DNA from: an uncultured Christensenella sp.
GTDB lineage: Bacteria; Bacillota; Clostridia; Christensenellales; UBA1750
Reading direction: 5' to 3'
NCBI GenBank assembly: GCA_905193155.1
Contig: CAJJNQ010000004.1
Coordinates: forward strand, 29,831-93,830
DNA length: 64,000 nt
The translations under genes were made by a program, and so were the position numbers. Below, piece by piece: positions 52,294 to 61,577 of the stretch (positions are counted from its first letter, which is position 1; every line of letters begins with the position of its first letter). The notes under the pieces were generated by a model, which was not told where the DNA came from, searched no databases, and saw only the letters and a list, made by a program, of their open reading frames with translations.

Positions 52294-54090
52294 TCAGTCC
52301 TCAAAGTCGTGGGGGGCAGAACCCCACTCTTCCTCGATTTTTTCGCCATAGCGATTTTCTGCCCAACGGATGCCGTAGAAGCTGAATTCACCCGGCTCGG
52401 TGTAGATCTCAAAGAGGGTCTCGTTGTGATCTACATAAAGGGGCTTGATGCGGAACTTTTCGTTCTCCAGGCCGTACAGCTCGGTTGCAACGCCTTTGAC
52501 GCGGACGCGGATCTGCTGCGCAGCGGCGTTTTCGTCGCAGGCGTAAGGATAGACGCAGAAGGTATCGTTGTCATAAGTAAACAGCGAGATCTGCGAAGGC
52601 GCCTCCAGCACCACATCTCCTGCGCAAAGCTCGCTGCGGATGCGGTTGAGGATGGGCTGCGGCAGGAGCTTGAGGTCGGAGATCGCGTCCGGCAGCACGA
52701 GGGTGATCATCTGCCCGCGGCCGTAGGTGTCGCGCAGCAGGATGCCGTAGCTTTCGTCGCCGCCAAAGGCCTTGGCCAGCGCCCAGGTGGTGTTGTTGCG
52801 GTGCTCCATCACGGGGAAGATCACGGGCCTTTGGGCGGAGCAAAGAATGCTTCCCCAGGTGTGCGGCTTGTCGGTCATGTATTCCGAAGCGGAGATGATG
52901 CGGTCGCGATAGCGGATTGAGGTCATTTGCTCAAGGCCCTTGCACAGCGCTTCCTTGACGAAGCCGGAGGTCACGATCGCCTTGCCGCCTGCGGCTACAA
53001 AGCGCTCCAGCTTTTCGACGATGTGCTCATCCTTGAGCGCCTGCACGGTCAGCAGCACGGACGCCGCATCTGCCGGAAACTCCGGAACGCCTTCAACCGG
53101 CACACCCATCATGCCCAGATAATCCTCGGCGTGATCCTCGCCTTGCGCGTTGACGGGCAGATAGCACTTGAGCCCCTGGCACGCGCCGACCTTGGAAAGC
53201 ATCGCGTCCAGCCGGCCGAGTTGAAAGCCCATGGGCGTGATGAGTTTGTTTTTATACAGACTGCCCCAGCAGAACATCATGACCTCGCGCGGACGGGATA
53301 GCACGGTCAGGTACGCCTGCTCCAGATACGCGTCCATCGGATAGCACTGATAGCAGTCAAACCAGCCGCCGCCGTTGCGGCCGGGAGCGAGGTTTTCCAT
53401 ATAGCGCATGATGGAATAGCTCTCATAGCGCGGCAGATGCTGATCGGTGTGGCGCTGATGGCGCGTTTCGGTACCGGTGTAGATCATATCGAACAGATCC
53501 TTCTGCTCGCCGGGGTTGTAGCCCGCTTCTTGATAGCTCTCCATCCAGTTGGGGAACTTGACGGTGATCTTGATGTTGGGATTGATCGCCTTGGCGGGCT
53601 CGATGATGAGGTTTTCAGAGACCTCCTTCATCAGTGCCAGGCGGAACTCCTCCCAGGATCGGTCGCCCTTGGCCTTGCGGCAATCGTCACAGGTGCAGTT
53701 GGTGAAGAAGAAATCGTCAATGATAAACTCATCGTAGAGTCCCGCGATGTATTCAACGGTCTTCTTCAGATGATTGCGCATCCGGTCGTTGCAGTAGCAG
53801 TAGGTGTTGAACAGGCGCTGACGGCCCTCGTCCGCCTCGCCCTCGCCGGAGATGGTGGTGGTGATGCCGCCGGCCACTTCAATGTTGTTTTTATGGAACA
53901 GCTTGATGCAGCGGGCCAGCTGCTCGCGCGGAATCAGGCAGTCGTCGCGATAGGGCTCGAGATACACCTTGTCTACGCCGACGTATTTCTGGAAGAAGTC
54001 GATTTGGCGTTGCAGGGATTCCATCGAAATGCTGACCATGGACTGCGATGTGCAGTAGATCACGGTTTTGAAATTCTGAAAATGCCCCAT
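52294..54090 (-). CDS. Glycosidase-like TIM-barrel protein of unknown specificity
   Basis: The protein has 598 residues, with GGAGG 10 nt before the ATG at 54090. No signal peptide is seen. The N-terminal half reads like a GH-A type barrel: strand ends VYLEPYRDDCL, NNIEVAGGI, and DEFIIDDFFFTNCTCDDCRKAKG, where the acidic pair is followed by a Cys cluster typical of hypothetical glycosidases near GH42. The middle (about 345-400, VLLTVQALKDEHIVEKLERFVAAGGKAIV) resembles the amidotransferase-like trimerisation domain of GH42 beta-galactosidases, and the end is beta-rich. I cannot name the family or substrate. It lies 32 bp downstream of an aldo/keto reductase gene on the same strand, likely one operon, set between glycogen genes. 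Confidence 0.6.
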   Translation of the reverse strand: MGHFQNFKTVIYCTSQSMVSISMESLQRQIDFFQKYVGVDKVYLEPYRDDCLIPREQLARCIKLFHKNNIEVAGGITTTISGEGEADEGRQRLFNTYCYCNDRMRNHLKKTVEYIAGLYDEFIIDDFFFTNCTCDDCRKAKGDRSWEEFRLALMKEVSENLIIEPAKAINPNIKITVKFPNWMESYQEAGYNPGEQKDLFDMIYTGTETRHQRHTDQHLPRYESYSIMRYMENLAPGRNGGGWFDCYQCYPMDAYLEQAYLTVLSRPREVMMFCWGSLYKNKLITPMGFQLGRLDAMLSKVGACQGLKCYLPVNAQGEDHAEDYLGMMGVPVEGVPEFPADAASVLLTVQALKDEHIVEKLERFVAAGGKAIVTSGFVKEALCKGLEQMTSIRYRDRIISASEYMTDKPHTWGSILCSAQRPVIFPVMEHRNNTTWALAKAFGGDESYGILLRDTYGRGQMITLVLPDAISDLKLLPQPILNRIRSELCAGDVVLEAPSQISLFTYDNDTFCVYPYACDENAAAQQIRVRVKGVATELYGLENEKFRIKPLYVDHNETLFEIYTEPGEFSFYGIRWAENRYGEKIEEEWGSAPHDFED

Positions 54091-54122
54091 ATGCCTTTAT
54101 CCTCCTCAGAATGAACGGATTT

Positions 54123-55136
54123 TTATTTTCCGAGATGCTCGGCGCGGAACTGACGGTAATCCGCCAGCGATGCCTTCAGCAGCGCGGGGGTATCCAGCTG
54201 ATACGGGCAGCGGCGCGCGCAGGCGCGGCAGCCGATGCAGTTTTCGATGCGCTCCATCTGCTCCGCCCATTCGTCCGTCATGTACGGCGCATAGGGCGAG
54301 CGGCGCAGCAGCTGCGGCATGCGCGCGGCGTTGTTGATCGGGATGCCCGCAGGACACGGCAGACAGTAGCCGCAGCCGCGGCAGAAATCGCCTGCAAGAT
54401 CCTTGCGGTCCTTTTCGATGCGCGCCATCATTGCCTCGTCCAGCACAGGGGGATTCTTTTCCAGTTCCAACACTTCGTCCAGCTCGCTGTCGCGCTGAAT
54501 GCCCCAGATCGGCACCAGGTTGTCGAAGCGGCGCAGGAACGCCATCGAAGGCGCGGCGCTGGTCAGCAGGCCGCCGGCCAGACCCTTCATACCGATGACG
54601 CCCATGTTCTTTTCCTTGCAAAGGCGCACCAGGTTCAGGTCGTCCTCGCTCGACAGCGCGGAGAGCGGGAACTGCATCGTCTCAAACGCGCCGGATTCGA
54701 TCTCCGTCAGCGCCGTGTCCAGGCGGTGCGCCGTGACGCCGATATGGCGGATCATGCCCTGCGCTTTGGCTTTGATCATGCAGGACATCATTTCATCCGA
54801 GGGCATCTTGGCGGGATTGTGGAACTGATAAATGTCGATGTAGTCAGTCTTCATGCGCGTCAGCGAAAGCTCCAGATGCTTCCAGAACTCATCCGGCGTG
54901 GAGGAGCCGGTCTTGGTGGCGATGAAGAGATTTCTGCGCACGTCGGCCAGCGCCATGCCGATCTTTTCCTCGCTGTCGGTATAGGCGTTGGCGGTGTCGA
55001 AGAAGTTGATGCCGCTGTCATAGGCGCGGCGGAGCAGGCGCGCGGCCTCCTCCTTGGAAAGGCGCTGCACGGGCAGCGCGCCGAAACCGGAGCGCGTGGC
55101 GTGAATCCCAGTTGAACCCAGAACGATTTTTTCCAT
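54123..55136 (-). CDS. Aldo/keto reductase with C-terminal double [4Fe-4S] ferredoxin domain
   Basis: The protein has 337 residues from the ATG at 55136 (GGGGGA upstream). Residues 1-230 are an aldo/keto reductase barrel: VLGSTGIHATRSGFGALPVQ, YDSGINFFDTANAYTDSEEKIG with the catalytic Asp and Tyr, KTGSS with Lys, and YIDIYQFHNP. The C-terminal 90 residues have CRGCGYCLPCP and CIGCRACARRCPY, two cysteine clusters for iron-sulphur centres. This architecture is common in anaerobic Clostridia and suggests ferredoxin- or flavin-linked electron flow, though the substrate is unknown. It is the first gene of a minus-strand pair with the glycosidase-like gene. Confidence 0.88.
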   Translation of the reverse strand: MEKIVLGSTGIHATRSGFGALPVQRLSKEEAARLLRRAYDSGINFFDTANAYTDSEEKIGMALADVRRNLFIATKTGSSTPDEFWKHLELSLTRMKTDYIDIYQFHNPAKMPSDEMMSCMIKAKAQGMIRHIGVTAHRLDTALTEIESGAFETMQFPLSALSSEDDLNLVRLCKEKNMGVIGMKGLAGGLLTSAAPSMAFLRRFDNLVPIWGIQRDSELDEVLELEKNPPVLDEAMMARIEKDRKDLAGDFCRGCGYCLPCPAGIPINNAARMPQLLRRSPYAPYMTDEWAEQMERIENCIGCRACARRCPYQLDTPALLKASLADYRQFRAEHLGK

Positions 55137-55270
55137 TCGGAATCCCCCTTTTTCCTTTGTTTGTCCAATTCTTGACGAGAATGCATTGGTTATATTTACA
55201 CAACTCTTACGGAAATATTTTATCATGAGATGATGCGAAAGAAAAGGTTTTTTCACTGGGCGGAACAGAT

Positions 55271-55322
55271 TTTGCGTGAATTGTATAAAACTCCAAAAAG
55301 GGTATAGTCATTTGCGTGAATT
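55271..55322 (+). repeat. Exact 12-bp direct repeat in front of glgB
   Basis: TTTGCGTGAATT occurs at 55271-55282 and again at 55311-55322, 40 bp apart (about four helical turns). The second copy supplies a TTGCGT that could be a -35. The repeat lies in the divergent region between the aldo/keto reductase gene and glgB and could be a pair of regulator sites. Confidence 0.6.
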
Positions 55323-55341
55323 TATGCTATGATAGTATTAA
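55305..55341 (+). promoter_or_regulatory. Likely promoter region of the glgBCDA operon
   Basis: Two overlapping choices: TAGTCA (55305-55310), 17 bp, TATGAT (55328-55333); or TTGCGT (55312-55317), 18 bp, TATTAA (55336-55341). Neither is strong, as expected for a regulated promoter. Confidence 0.4.
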
Positions 55342-55391
55342 CAAATAGTTTACATGCCATCAGGCATGGTCATAGCAGGGAGGGTAGAACG

Positions 55392-57386
55392 ATGGACGAA
55401 ATGCAGAGCTATCTGTTCCGGGAGGGAAACTGCGCGTATGCCCATCAGTTCATGGGCGCGCACCCCTGCAAGGGTGGATACGACTTTGCCGTATGGGCGC
55501 CGGACGCGCGGGCGGTCAGCGTTGTGGGGGATTTCAACGATTGGGATCACTTGAAAAATCCCATGGAGAACCATGACGGCATCTGGACGGCGCGCATACC
55601 GGGCGTCAAGCAGTACGCCACCTATAAATATGCCATCTGCGGTCCCACGGGTTGGCAGATGAAGGCAGATCCTTACGCGTTTCATGCCGAAACGCGGCCT
55701 AAGACCGCCAGCAAGACCTTCAACCTCAAAAAATACCGCTGGAAGGACAAAAAGTGGATGACGGCGCGCGCGTCGTACAATCCCTATCAAAGCCCGGTCA
55801 GCATCTATGAAATGCACCTGGGGTCCTGGAAGCTGGACGAAGAGGGCAGGCTCTACACCTATGAGCGCATGGCGGATGAAATGCCCGCCTATGTCAAGGA
55901 GATGGGGTATACCCATGTGGAGCTGCTGCCGGTGATGGAGCATCCGCTCGATCTCTCCTGGGGCTATCAGGTGACGGGCTATTTTGCCGCGACAAGCCGC
56001 TTCGGCGATCCGGCGGGGCTGATGAAGCTGATCGACGCCTTCCATCAGGCGGGCATCGGCGTGATTCTCGATTGGGTGCCCGCGCATTTTCCAAAGGACG
56101 CGCACGGGCTTTACCGCTTTGACGGCGCGCCGCTTTACGAGAGCTCTAACCCGCTGCGCAGTGAGAATGAGCAGTGGGGTACCTGTATGTTCGATTTCGG
56201 GCGCAATGAGGTGCGCTCGTTCCTCAAGTCCAGCGCGGTGTTCTGGCTGGACGTTTTCCATGCCGACGGCCTGCGCGTGGACGCGGTTTCCTATATGCTC
56301 TACCACGACTACGGCCGGCCGGAGGGCAAGTGGCAGCCCAATCAGTTCGGCGGGCGGGAAAACCTGGAGGCCATCTCCCTGCTGCGCGAGATCAACGAGA
56401 TCGTCTACCGCGATTTCCCGGGGATCATGATGTGCGCAGAGGAGGCCACCGCCTACCCCATGGTCACGGCCCCCATCACCAACGGCGGGCTGGGCTTCGG
56501 CTTTAAGTGGAACATGGGCTGGATGCACGACGTGCTCGATTACATGGAGATGGATCCCATCTACCGCAAATATCACCACGACAAAATGACGTTCTCCATG
56601 TTCTACGCCTTTTCGGAAAACTACATCCTCCCCTTTTCACACGACGAGGTGGTGCACGGCAAAAAGAGCATGCTGGACAAAATGCCCGGCGATATCTGGC
56701 AGAAATTCGCATCGCTGCGCGCGCTCTTCGGCTATATGTTTGCGCATCCCGGCAAAAAGCTGATGTTCATGGGCGCGGAGTTCGGCCAGTTTATCGAGTG
56801 GAAGGAACTGGAGCAGCTGGATTGGTTCCTGCTGCTGTATGAAAAGCACCCGGAGATGAAGAAGTATACCGCGGCGCTCAACGCCTTTTATACGTCCCAT
56901 CCGGCGCTTTATGAGATCGACAATTCCTGGGCGGGCTTTACCTGGTGCAATGCCGACGACAAGGACAACTCCACGCTGTCCTTCGTCCGGTGGAGCAAAA
57001 GGGGGAAGGACATCATCGCCATCTGCAATTTCACGCCCAATTATTGGGAAAAATACCGCATCGGCGTGCCGAGCGCAGGCAAGGTGCGGGAGGTTTTCAA
57101 CTCCGATTCGCTGGAATTCGGCGGGTCGGGCAAGGGCAACGGCGACAAGGTGATCGAGACGGAGGAGCTCCCGATGCACGGTCATCCGTACAGCATGGAG
57201 CTGACGCTGCCGCCGCTTTCCTGCATTTATCTGGAGCTGACGCCTGAAAAGGAAAAAAAGCCGACGGCTAAAGCGCCGAAAGAGGCCCAAGCGGCTCCGG
57301 ATAAACCGGCGGCAAAAAAGCCGTCCGCCAGATCCAAGGCAACCCCTAAGTCAACCATCAAGGCGCGGGACGGCGTCCCGTCGTAA
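55392..57386 (+). CDS. glgB: 1,4-alpha-glucan branching enzyme GlgB
   Basis: The protein has 664 residues from ATG 55392 (GGGAGGG upstream). A CBM48 domain (about 25-115, FAVWAPDARAVSVVGDFNDWD) precedes the GH13 barrel: nucleophile D297 in DGLRVDAVSYMLY, acid E350 in CAEEATAYP, and SHDEVVHGKKS. It makes the alpha-1,6 branches of glycogen. The last 45 residues are a Lys/Ala/Pro-rich basic tail (KKPTAKAPKEA, KPAAKKPSARSKA), not part of the enzyme family. It is first of the glgB-C-D-A unit. Confidence 0.95.
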   Translation: MDEMQSYLFREGNCAYAHQFMGAHPCKGGYDFAVWAPDARAVSVVGDFNDWDHLKNPMENHDGIWTARIPGVKQYATYKYAICGPTGWQMKADPYAFHAETRPKTASKTFNLKKYRWKDKKWMTARASYNPYQSPVSIYEMHLGSWKLDEEGRLYTYERMADEMPAYVKEMGYTHVELLPVMEHPLDLSWGYQVTGYFAATSRFGDPAGLMKLIDAFHQAGIGVILDWVPAHFPKDAHGLYRFDGAPLYESSNPLRSENEQWGTCMFDFGRNEVRSFLKSSAVFWLDVFHADGLRVDAVSYMLYHDYGRPEGKWQPNQFGGRENLEAISLLREINEIVYRDFPGIMMCAEEATAYPMVTAPITNGGLGFGFKWNMGWMHDVLDYMEMDPIYRKYHHDKMTFSMFYAFSENYILPFSHDEVVHGKKSMLDKMPGDIWQKFASLRALFGYMFAHPGKKLMFMGAEFGQFIEWKELEQLDWFLLLYEKHPEMKKYTAALNAFYTSHPALYEIDNSWAGFTWCNADDKDNSTLSFVRWSKRGKDIIAICNFTPNYWEKYRIGVPSAGKVREVFNSDSLEFGGSGKGNGDKVIETEELPMHGHPYSMELTLPPLSCIYLELTPEKEKKPTAKAPKEAQAAPDKPAAKKPSARSKATPKSTIKARDGVPS

Positions 57387-57432
57387 CATGCCTTGTTTAG
57401 TCCCTAACAACATTGAAGAAGAGGGTGTAATC

Positions 57433-58641
57433 ATGGGTAAGAAATGTGTCGCCATGCTGTTGGCGGGTGGACAGGGCAGCCGTCTGGGCGTATTGACCCG
57501 CAACATGGCTAAGCCCGCGGTTCCGTTCGGCGGAAAATACCGCATCATTGACTTCCCCCTGTCCAACTGCTCCAACTCAAACATCGATGTCGTCGGCGTG
57601 CTGACCCAGTATCAGCCGCTGGAGCTGAACTCCTATATCGGCAACGGTATGCCCTGGGATCTTGACCGCCTGACCGGCGGCGTGTTCGTGCTGCCGCCCT
57701 ATATCAAGGGCAAGAGCGGTACCTGGTATAAGGGAACCGCCAACGCCATTTATCAGAACCTGGCCTTCATTCAGCAGTATGATCCCGACTATGTGCTGAT
57801 CCTCTCCGGCGACCACATTTATAAAATGGACTATTCCGCCATGATCGCGCTGCACGAGCGCAAACACGCGGACTGCACCATCGCCGTGTATCAGGTGCCG
57901 TGGAATGAAGCTTCCCGCTTCGGCATCATGAACACCAATGCCGACGGCGACATCGTCGAATTTGAAGAAAAGCCTGCCGAACCCAAGTCCAACAACGCCT
58001 CGATGGGCATCTATGTATTCAACTGGAAGGATCTCAAGCAGTATCTGATTGAGGATGAGGCCAATCCCGAATCCTCCAACGACTTTGGCAAGAACATCAT
58101 TCCGCGCATGCTGGGCGAGGGCAAGCACATGGTGGCTTATCCCTTCGAGGGCTACTGGAAGGACGTCGGAACCATCGAGTCCCTTTGGGAAGCCAACATG
58201 GATCTGCTCCAGTCGCCGCCTGCCTTCAACCTCTACGACAGCTCCTGGCGCATCTACGCCCGCAACCCCACGTTGCCCCCGCACTACATCGCCCCGTCTG
58301 CCGAGGTTTCCGACTCCATGGTCACCGAAGGCTGCACGGTTGCCGGCAAGGTCGATCACTCGATCCTCTTCTCCGGCGCGACGGTCGAAGAGGGCGCCGT
58401 GGTTGAAAACTCCGTCATCATGAACGGCGCGCACATCCGCAAGGGAGCGCGCATCCGCCGCGCGATCGTCGCAGAAAACGCCGTCGTGGGCTGCGACAGC
58501 GTCGTTGGCGGCAACGGCCGCATTGCGGTCGTCGGCCAGGATGCCGTGCTGCCGGAGTATTCCGTGGTCAAGCCCGGCGAACAGATTGATGCGGAGACCG
58601 CGGCCAAGAACGCGGCCAAGGCGGAGGAGGATGCAAAATGA
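57433..58641 (+). CDS. glgC: Glucose-1-phosphate adenylyltransferase GlgC
   Basis: The protein has 402 residues from ATG 57433 (GAGGGTG upstream; an earlier in-frame ATG lacks a site). The nucleotidyltransferase signature AMLLAGGQGSRLGVLTRNMAKPAVPFGGKYRIIDF (described as the GGxGxRLxxLT loop and KPAVPFGGKYR) and FEEKPAEP, with a left-handed beta-helix C-terminus, are complete. It makes ADP-glucose for glycogen. In Firmicutes the active enzyme is a GlgC-GlgD hetero-oligomer, and glgD overlaps its stop codon. Confidence 0.96.
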   Translation: MGKKCVAMLLAGGQGSRLGVLTRNMAKPAVPFGGKYRIIDFPLSNCSNSNIDVVGVLTQYQPLELNSYIGNGMPWDLDRLTGGVFVLPPYIKGKSGTWYKGTANAIYQNLAFIQQYDPDYVLILSGDHIYKMDYSAMIALHERKHADCTIAVYQVPWNEASRFGIMNTNADGDIVEFEEKPAEPKSNNASMGIYVFNWKDLKQYLIEDEANPESSNDFGKNIIPRMLGEGKHMVAYPFEGYWKDVGTIESLWEANMDLLQSPPAFNLYDSSWRIYARNPTLPPHYIAPSAEVSDSMVTEGCTVAGKVDHSILFSGATVEEGAVVENSVIMNGAHIRKGARIRRAIVAENAVVGCDSVVGGNGRIAVVGQDAVLPEYSVVKPGEQIDAETAAKNAAKAEEDAK

Positions 58642-59762
58642 AAGACGTATTCGGTCTGATCTATACCAGTGACGAGAGCGATATGCGCCTGCGCGACCTG
58701 ACGCGCTCCCGCTCCATCGCGGCCATGCCCATCGGCGGCAGATACCGCGTCATCGACGTGCTGCTGAGCAATTTGGTGCACTCCGGCGTTTCTAACGTCG
58801 GCCTCATCACGCAGCGCAATTACCACTCCCTGATGGATCATCTGGAAAGCGGCAAGGCGTGGGATTTGAACCGCAAGAGGGACGGCCTGTTCATCCTGCC
58901 GCCCTATGTCACCCGCTCCAGCACCGGCAGCTATTCCGGCTTGCTCGACGCGATCCGCTCCAACCTCAACTATGTCCGCCGCGCGTCCCAGCGCTATGCG
59001 CTGATCTCCGGCTCGTCTACCGTGTTCAACATGAAGTTTGACGACATGATGGCGCAGCACCTGGCTACCGGCGCGGATATTACGATCCTCTATAACGTGC
59101 CTGCGGACGATGAATCCAACGGCGATGCGGATCGCACGCACCTGAAGATGGATGAAAGCGGCCGCGTGGTCGATATCGAGGTCACGCCCCACCTGAACAC
59201 CTATCCCAACGTCTCGATGGACGTCTATATCATGGACAAGGCGCTGCTGACCTATCTGGTGGAGGTTTCTGCCGCGCATTACCGCAGCGATTTTGTCCGC
59301 GACGTGCTCATCAAGCAGCTGGGCGAACTGAAGATCTACGGCTATAAGTACGACGGCTATGTTTCCCGCATCGATTCCATCGCCTCGTACTATAAGCTCA
59401 ACATGGATATGCTCGATGAGTCCATCCGCACCCCCTTGCTTTACCGTCCCAATCCGGTGTATACTAAGGTCAAGGATGAGGTTCCTGCGCGCTATGAAGC
59501 GGGCGCCAAGGCGGTCAACTGCCTGGTGGCCGACGGCTGCATCATCGAGGGCACGGTGGAAAACTCCGTGCTGTTCCGCGGCGTGCGCGTGGGCAAGGGT
59601 GCCGTGGTGCGCAACTGCATCCTGATGCAGGGCGTGGAGGTGCAGGACGGCGCGCAGCTTTCCAACGTCATCTCCGATAAGGACGCCTTCATCAAGCGCG
59701 ACCGCCGCATCGTCGGCCAGGAGAGCTATCCTGTCGTGATCGAGAAAAACGCGGTGATCTGA
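58638..59762 (+). CDS. glgD: GlgD, regulatory subunit of ADP-glucose pyrophosphorylase
   Basis: The protein has 374 residues and overlaps glgC by ATGA. It has the same fold as GlgC but the loop that binds the nucleotide is lost: the start reads VFGLIYTSDESDMRLRDLTRSRSIAAMPIGGRYRVIDVLLSN, without GGxGxRL (described in parts). This is the catalytically weak GlgD type that boosts GlgC activity in Firmicutes. It continues into the beta-helix end. Confidence 0.94.
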   Translation: MKDVFGLIYTSDESDMRLRDLTRSRSIAAMPIGGRYRVIDVLLSNLVHSGVSNVGLITQRNYHSLMDHLESGKAWDLNRKRDGLFILPPYVTRSSTGSYSGLLDAIRSNLNYVRRASQRYALISGSSTVFNMKFDDMMAQHLATGADITILYNVPADDESNGDADRTHLKMDESGRVVDIEVTPHLNTYPNVSMDVYIMDKALLTYLVEVSAAHYRSDFVRDVLIKQLGELKIYGYKYDGYVSRIDSIASYYKLNMDMLDESIRTPLLYRPNPVYTKVKDEVPARYEAGAKAVNCLVADGCIIEGTVENSVLFRGVRVGKGAVVRNCILMQGVEVQDGAQLSNVISDKDAFIKRDRRIVGQESYPVVIEKNAVI

Positions 59763-59806
59763 CGCTTTTGATTTCCTTTTTAGACTTGAGAAAGGCGGGA
59801 TATGCG

Positions 59807-61261
59807 TTGAAGATCCTTTTTGCAACCTCGGAATGTGTTCCTTTTGTCAAGACCGGCGGGCTGGCGGATGTGGCCGGCGCGCTGCCCAAGCAGTTGAAAA
59901 AACTGGGCGCTGAGGTCCGCGTGATCCTGCCTCTTTACCGGGATGTCGCGCCGAAGTGGCGTGAACAGATGGAACACCTGACCTATTTCTACGTCAATCT
60001 CGGCTGGAGAAGGCAGTATTGCGGCATCGAGATGCTCAAGCTCGACGGCGTGACCTTCTATTTTGTCGATAATGAGTTCTATTACAACCGCCCCTCGGTC
60101 TACGGCTGGGGCGGGGACGAGGGCGAGCGCTTCGCCTTCTTCGATCGCGCGGTGCTCGAGGCGCTGCCGCTGATCGACTATAAGCCAGACATCCTGCATT
60201 GCCACGATTGGCAGACCGGTTTGATCCCGGTGCTGCTCAAGCGGCAGTATGCGGCTCTGCCCTTCTATCAGGGCATCCACACGGTCTTTACCATCCACAA
60301 TTTGCAGTATCAGGGCGTTTTCGGCATGGACTACATCGAGGATCTGCTCGGCTTGGGCTGGGATGCATATACCAGCGATAAGCTCGAGTTCTTCGGCGCG
60401 GCCTCCTTTATGAAGGGCGGCTTGGTCTATACCGACGAGATCACAACCGTCAGCCCCACTTATGCAGGCGAGATCCAGACCGCCTACTATGGGGAGCGCC
60501 TGGACGGCCTGCTGCGCGCCCGTAAGGACAGCCTGACCGGCATCCTCAACGGCATCGATACCGACGAATACAATCCCAATAAGGATCCCATGATCGTCCA
60601 GAACTACAACGTCGTCACCCAGGGCAAGCGCAAGGCGGTCAACAAGGCGGCTTTGCAGGAGCAGGTGGGGCTGGATATCGATCCCGACGTACCGCTGATC
60701 GGCATGGTCACGCGCCTTTCTTCGCAGAAGGGACTCGACCTGGTCGAGCGCGTGCTGCCGGAGATCATGAACCTGAACGTCCAGCTCGTCGTGCTGGGCA
60801 TGGGCGACGAGAAGTTCGTCAACCTCTTCAACTGGGCGGCGCATCGCTATCAAGGTAAGGTGGCGGCCTGGAATCAGATGAACCACGAGCTGGCGCACCG
60901 CATCTATGCGGGCTGCGACCTGTTCCTGATGCCCTCGGCCTTCGAGCCCTGCGGCCTGTCCCAGATGATTGCGCTGCGCTACGGCACCGTGCCGATCGTC
61001 CGTGAGACCGGCGGCCTGAAGGACACCGTGCAGCCCTTTAACCCCGTCACGGGCGAGGGCGTGGGCTTCACCTTCTATTCCTACAACGCGCACGATATGC
61101 TTGACGCGATCAACCGCGCGGTGACCACCTATCGCGAGAACAAGAAGGATTGGCGCAAGATCATCGGCAACGGCATGCGCGGCGATTACAGCTGGCAGCA
61201 CAGTGCCCGTAAATACATGGACCTGTACGAAAAGCTTGCCCCCGATGCTCAGGAAGAATAA
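59807..61261 (+). CDS. glgA: Glycogen synthase GlgA (ADP-glucose type, GT5)
   Basis: The protein has 484 residues. The start is taken as TTG 59807, after AAAGGCGGGA, because the family begins KILFATSECVPFVKTGGLADV; an earlier TTG at 59768 would add 13 residues with no site. KTGGLAD binds ADP-glucose. The C-terminal lobe has LVTRLSSQKGLDL-type (GMVTRLSSQKGLDLVE), FLMPSAFEPCGLSQMIALRYGTVPIVRETGGLKDTV. It elongates glycogen. It is last of the operon, with a terminator 42 bp later. Confidence 0.95.
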   Translation: MKILFATSECVPFVKTGGLADVAGALPKQLKKLGAEVRVILPLYRDVAPKWREQMEHLTYFYVNLGWRRQYCGIEMLKLDGVTFYFVDNEFYYNRPSVYGWGGDEGERFAFFDRAVLEALPLIDYKPDILHCHDWQTGLIPVLLKRQYAALPFYQGIHTVFTIHNLQYQGVFGMDYIEDLLGLGWDAYTSDKLEFFGAASFMKGGLVYTDEITTVSPTYAGEIQTAYYGERLDGLLRARKDSLTGILNGIDTDEYNPNKDPMIVQNYNVVTQGKRKAVNKAALQEQVGLDIDPDVPLIGMVTRLSSQKGLDLVERVLPEIMNLNVQLVVLGMGDEKFVNLFNWAAHRYQGKVAAWNQMNHELAHRIYAGCDLFLMPSAFEPCGLSQMIALRYGTVPIVRETGGLKDTVQPFNPVTGEGVGFTFYSYNAHDMLDAINRAVTTYRENKKDWRKIIGNGMRGDYSWQHSARKYMDLYEKLAPDAQEE

Positions 61262-61302
61262 ACCCGAACATAAAAAGGCTCCGCAAACCGGACGGCAATG
61301 GA

Positions 61303-61339
61303 AAAAAGCCGAGTGGCATTTGGCCACTCGGCTTTTTCT
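61303..61339 (+). terminator. Terminator after glgA
   Basis: Perfect 15-bp stem AAAAAGCCGAGTGGC (61303-61317) and GCCACTCGGCTTTTT (61323-61337). The 238 bp to the next gene hold nothing I can name. Confidence 0.93.
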
Positions 61340-61577
61340 GTATCTGCACATCCGATTTAAAGCATTCGTCTGTTCAGATGAGGATAAAAGAACCGGAGGA
61401 GAGAGGTGAATGCAGCAAAAATAAGTTAGCCGCAGCAAAAACACTGTGAAAAAGCGGAGCGAATCACGGATCAGCTCTGTCACGGCCTGCCGAACATGAT
61501 CTGCGTGCCAAGCCGGAGAAACGAACGCTGTGGGAAAATACCCGCTAAAGGACAGAATTTGCGCTTTTGCGAGACGG

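Noticed and set aside
58638..59762. A second catalytic GlgC
   Set aside because: The GGxGxRL nucleotide loop is missing, which fits the regulatory GlgD.
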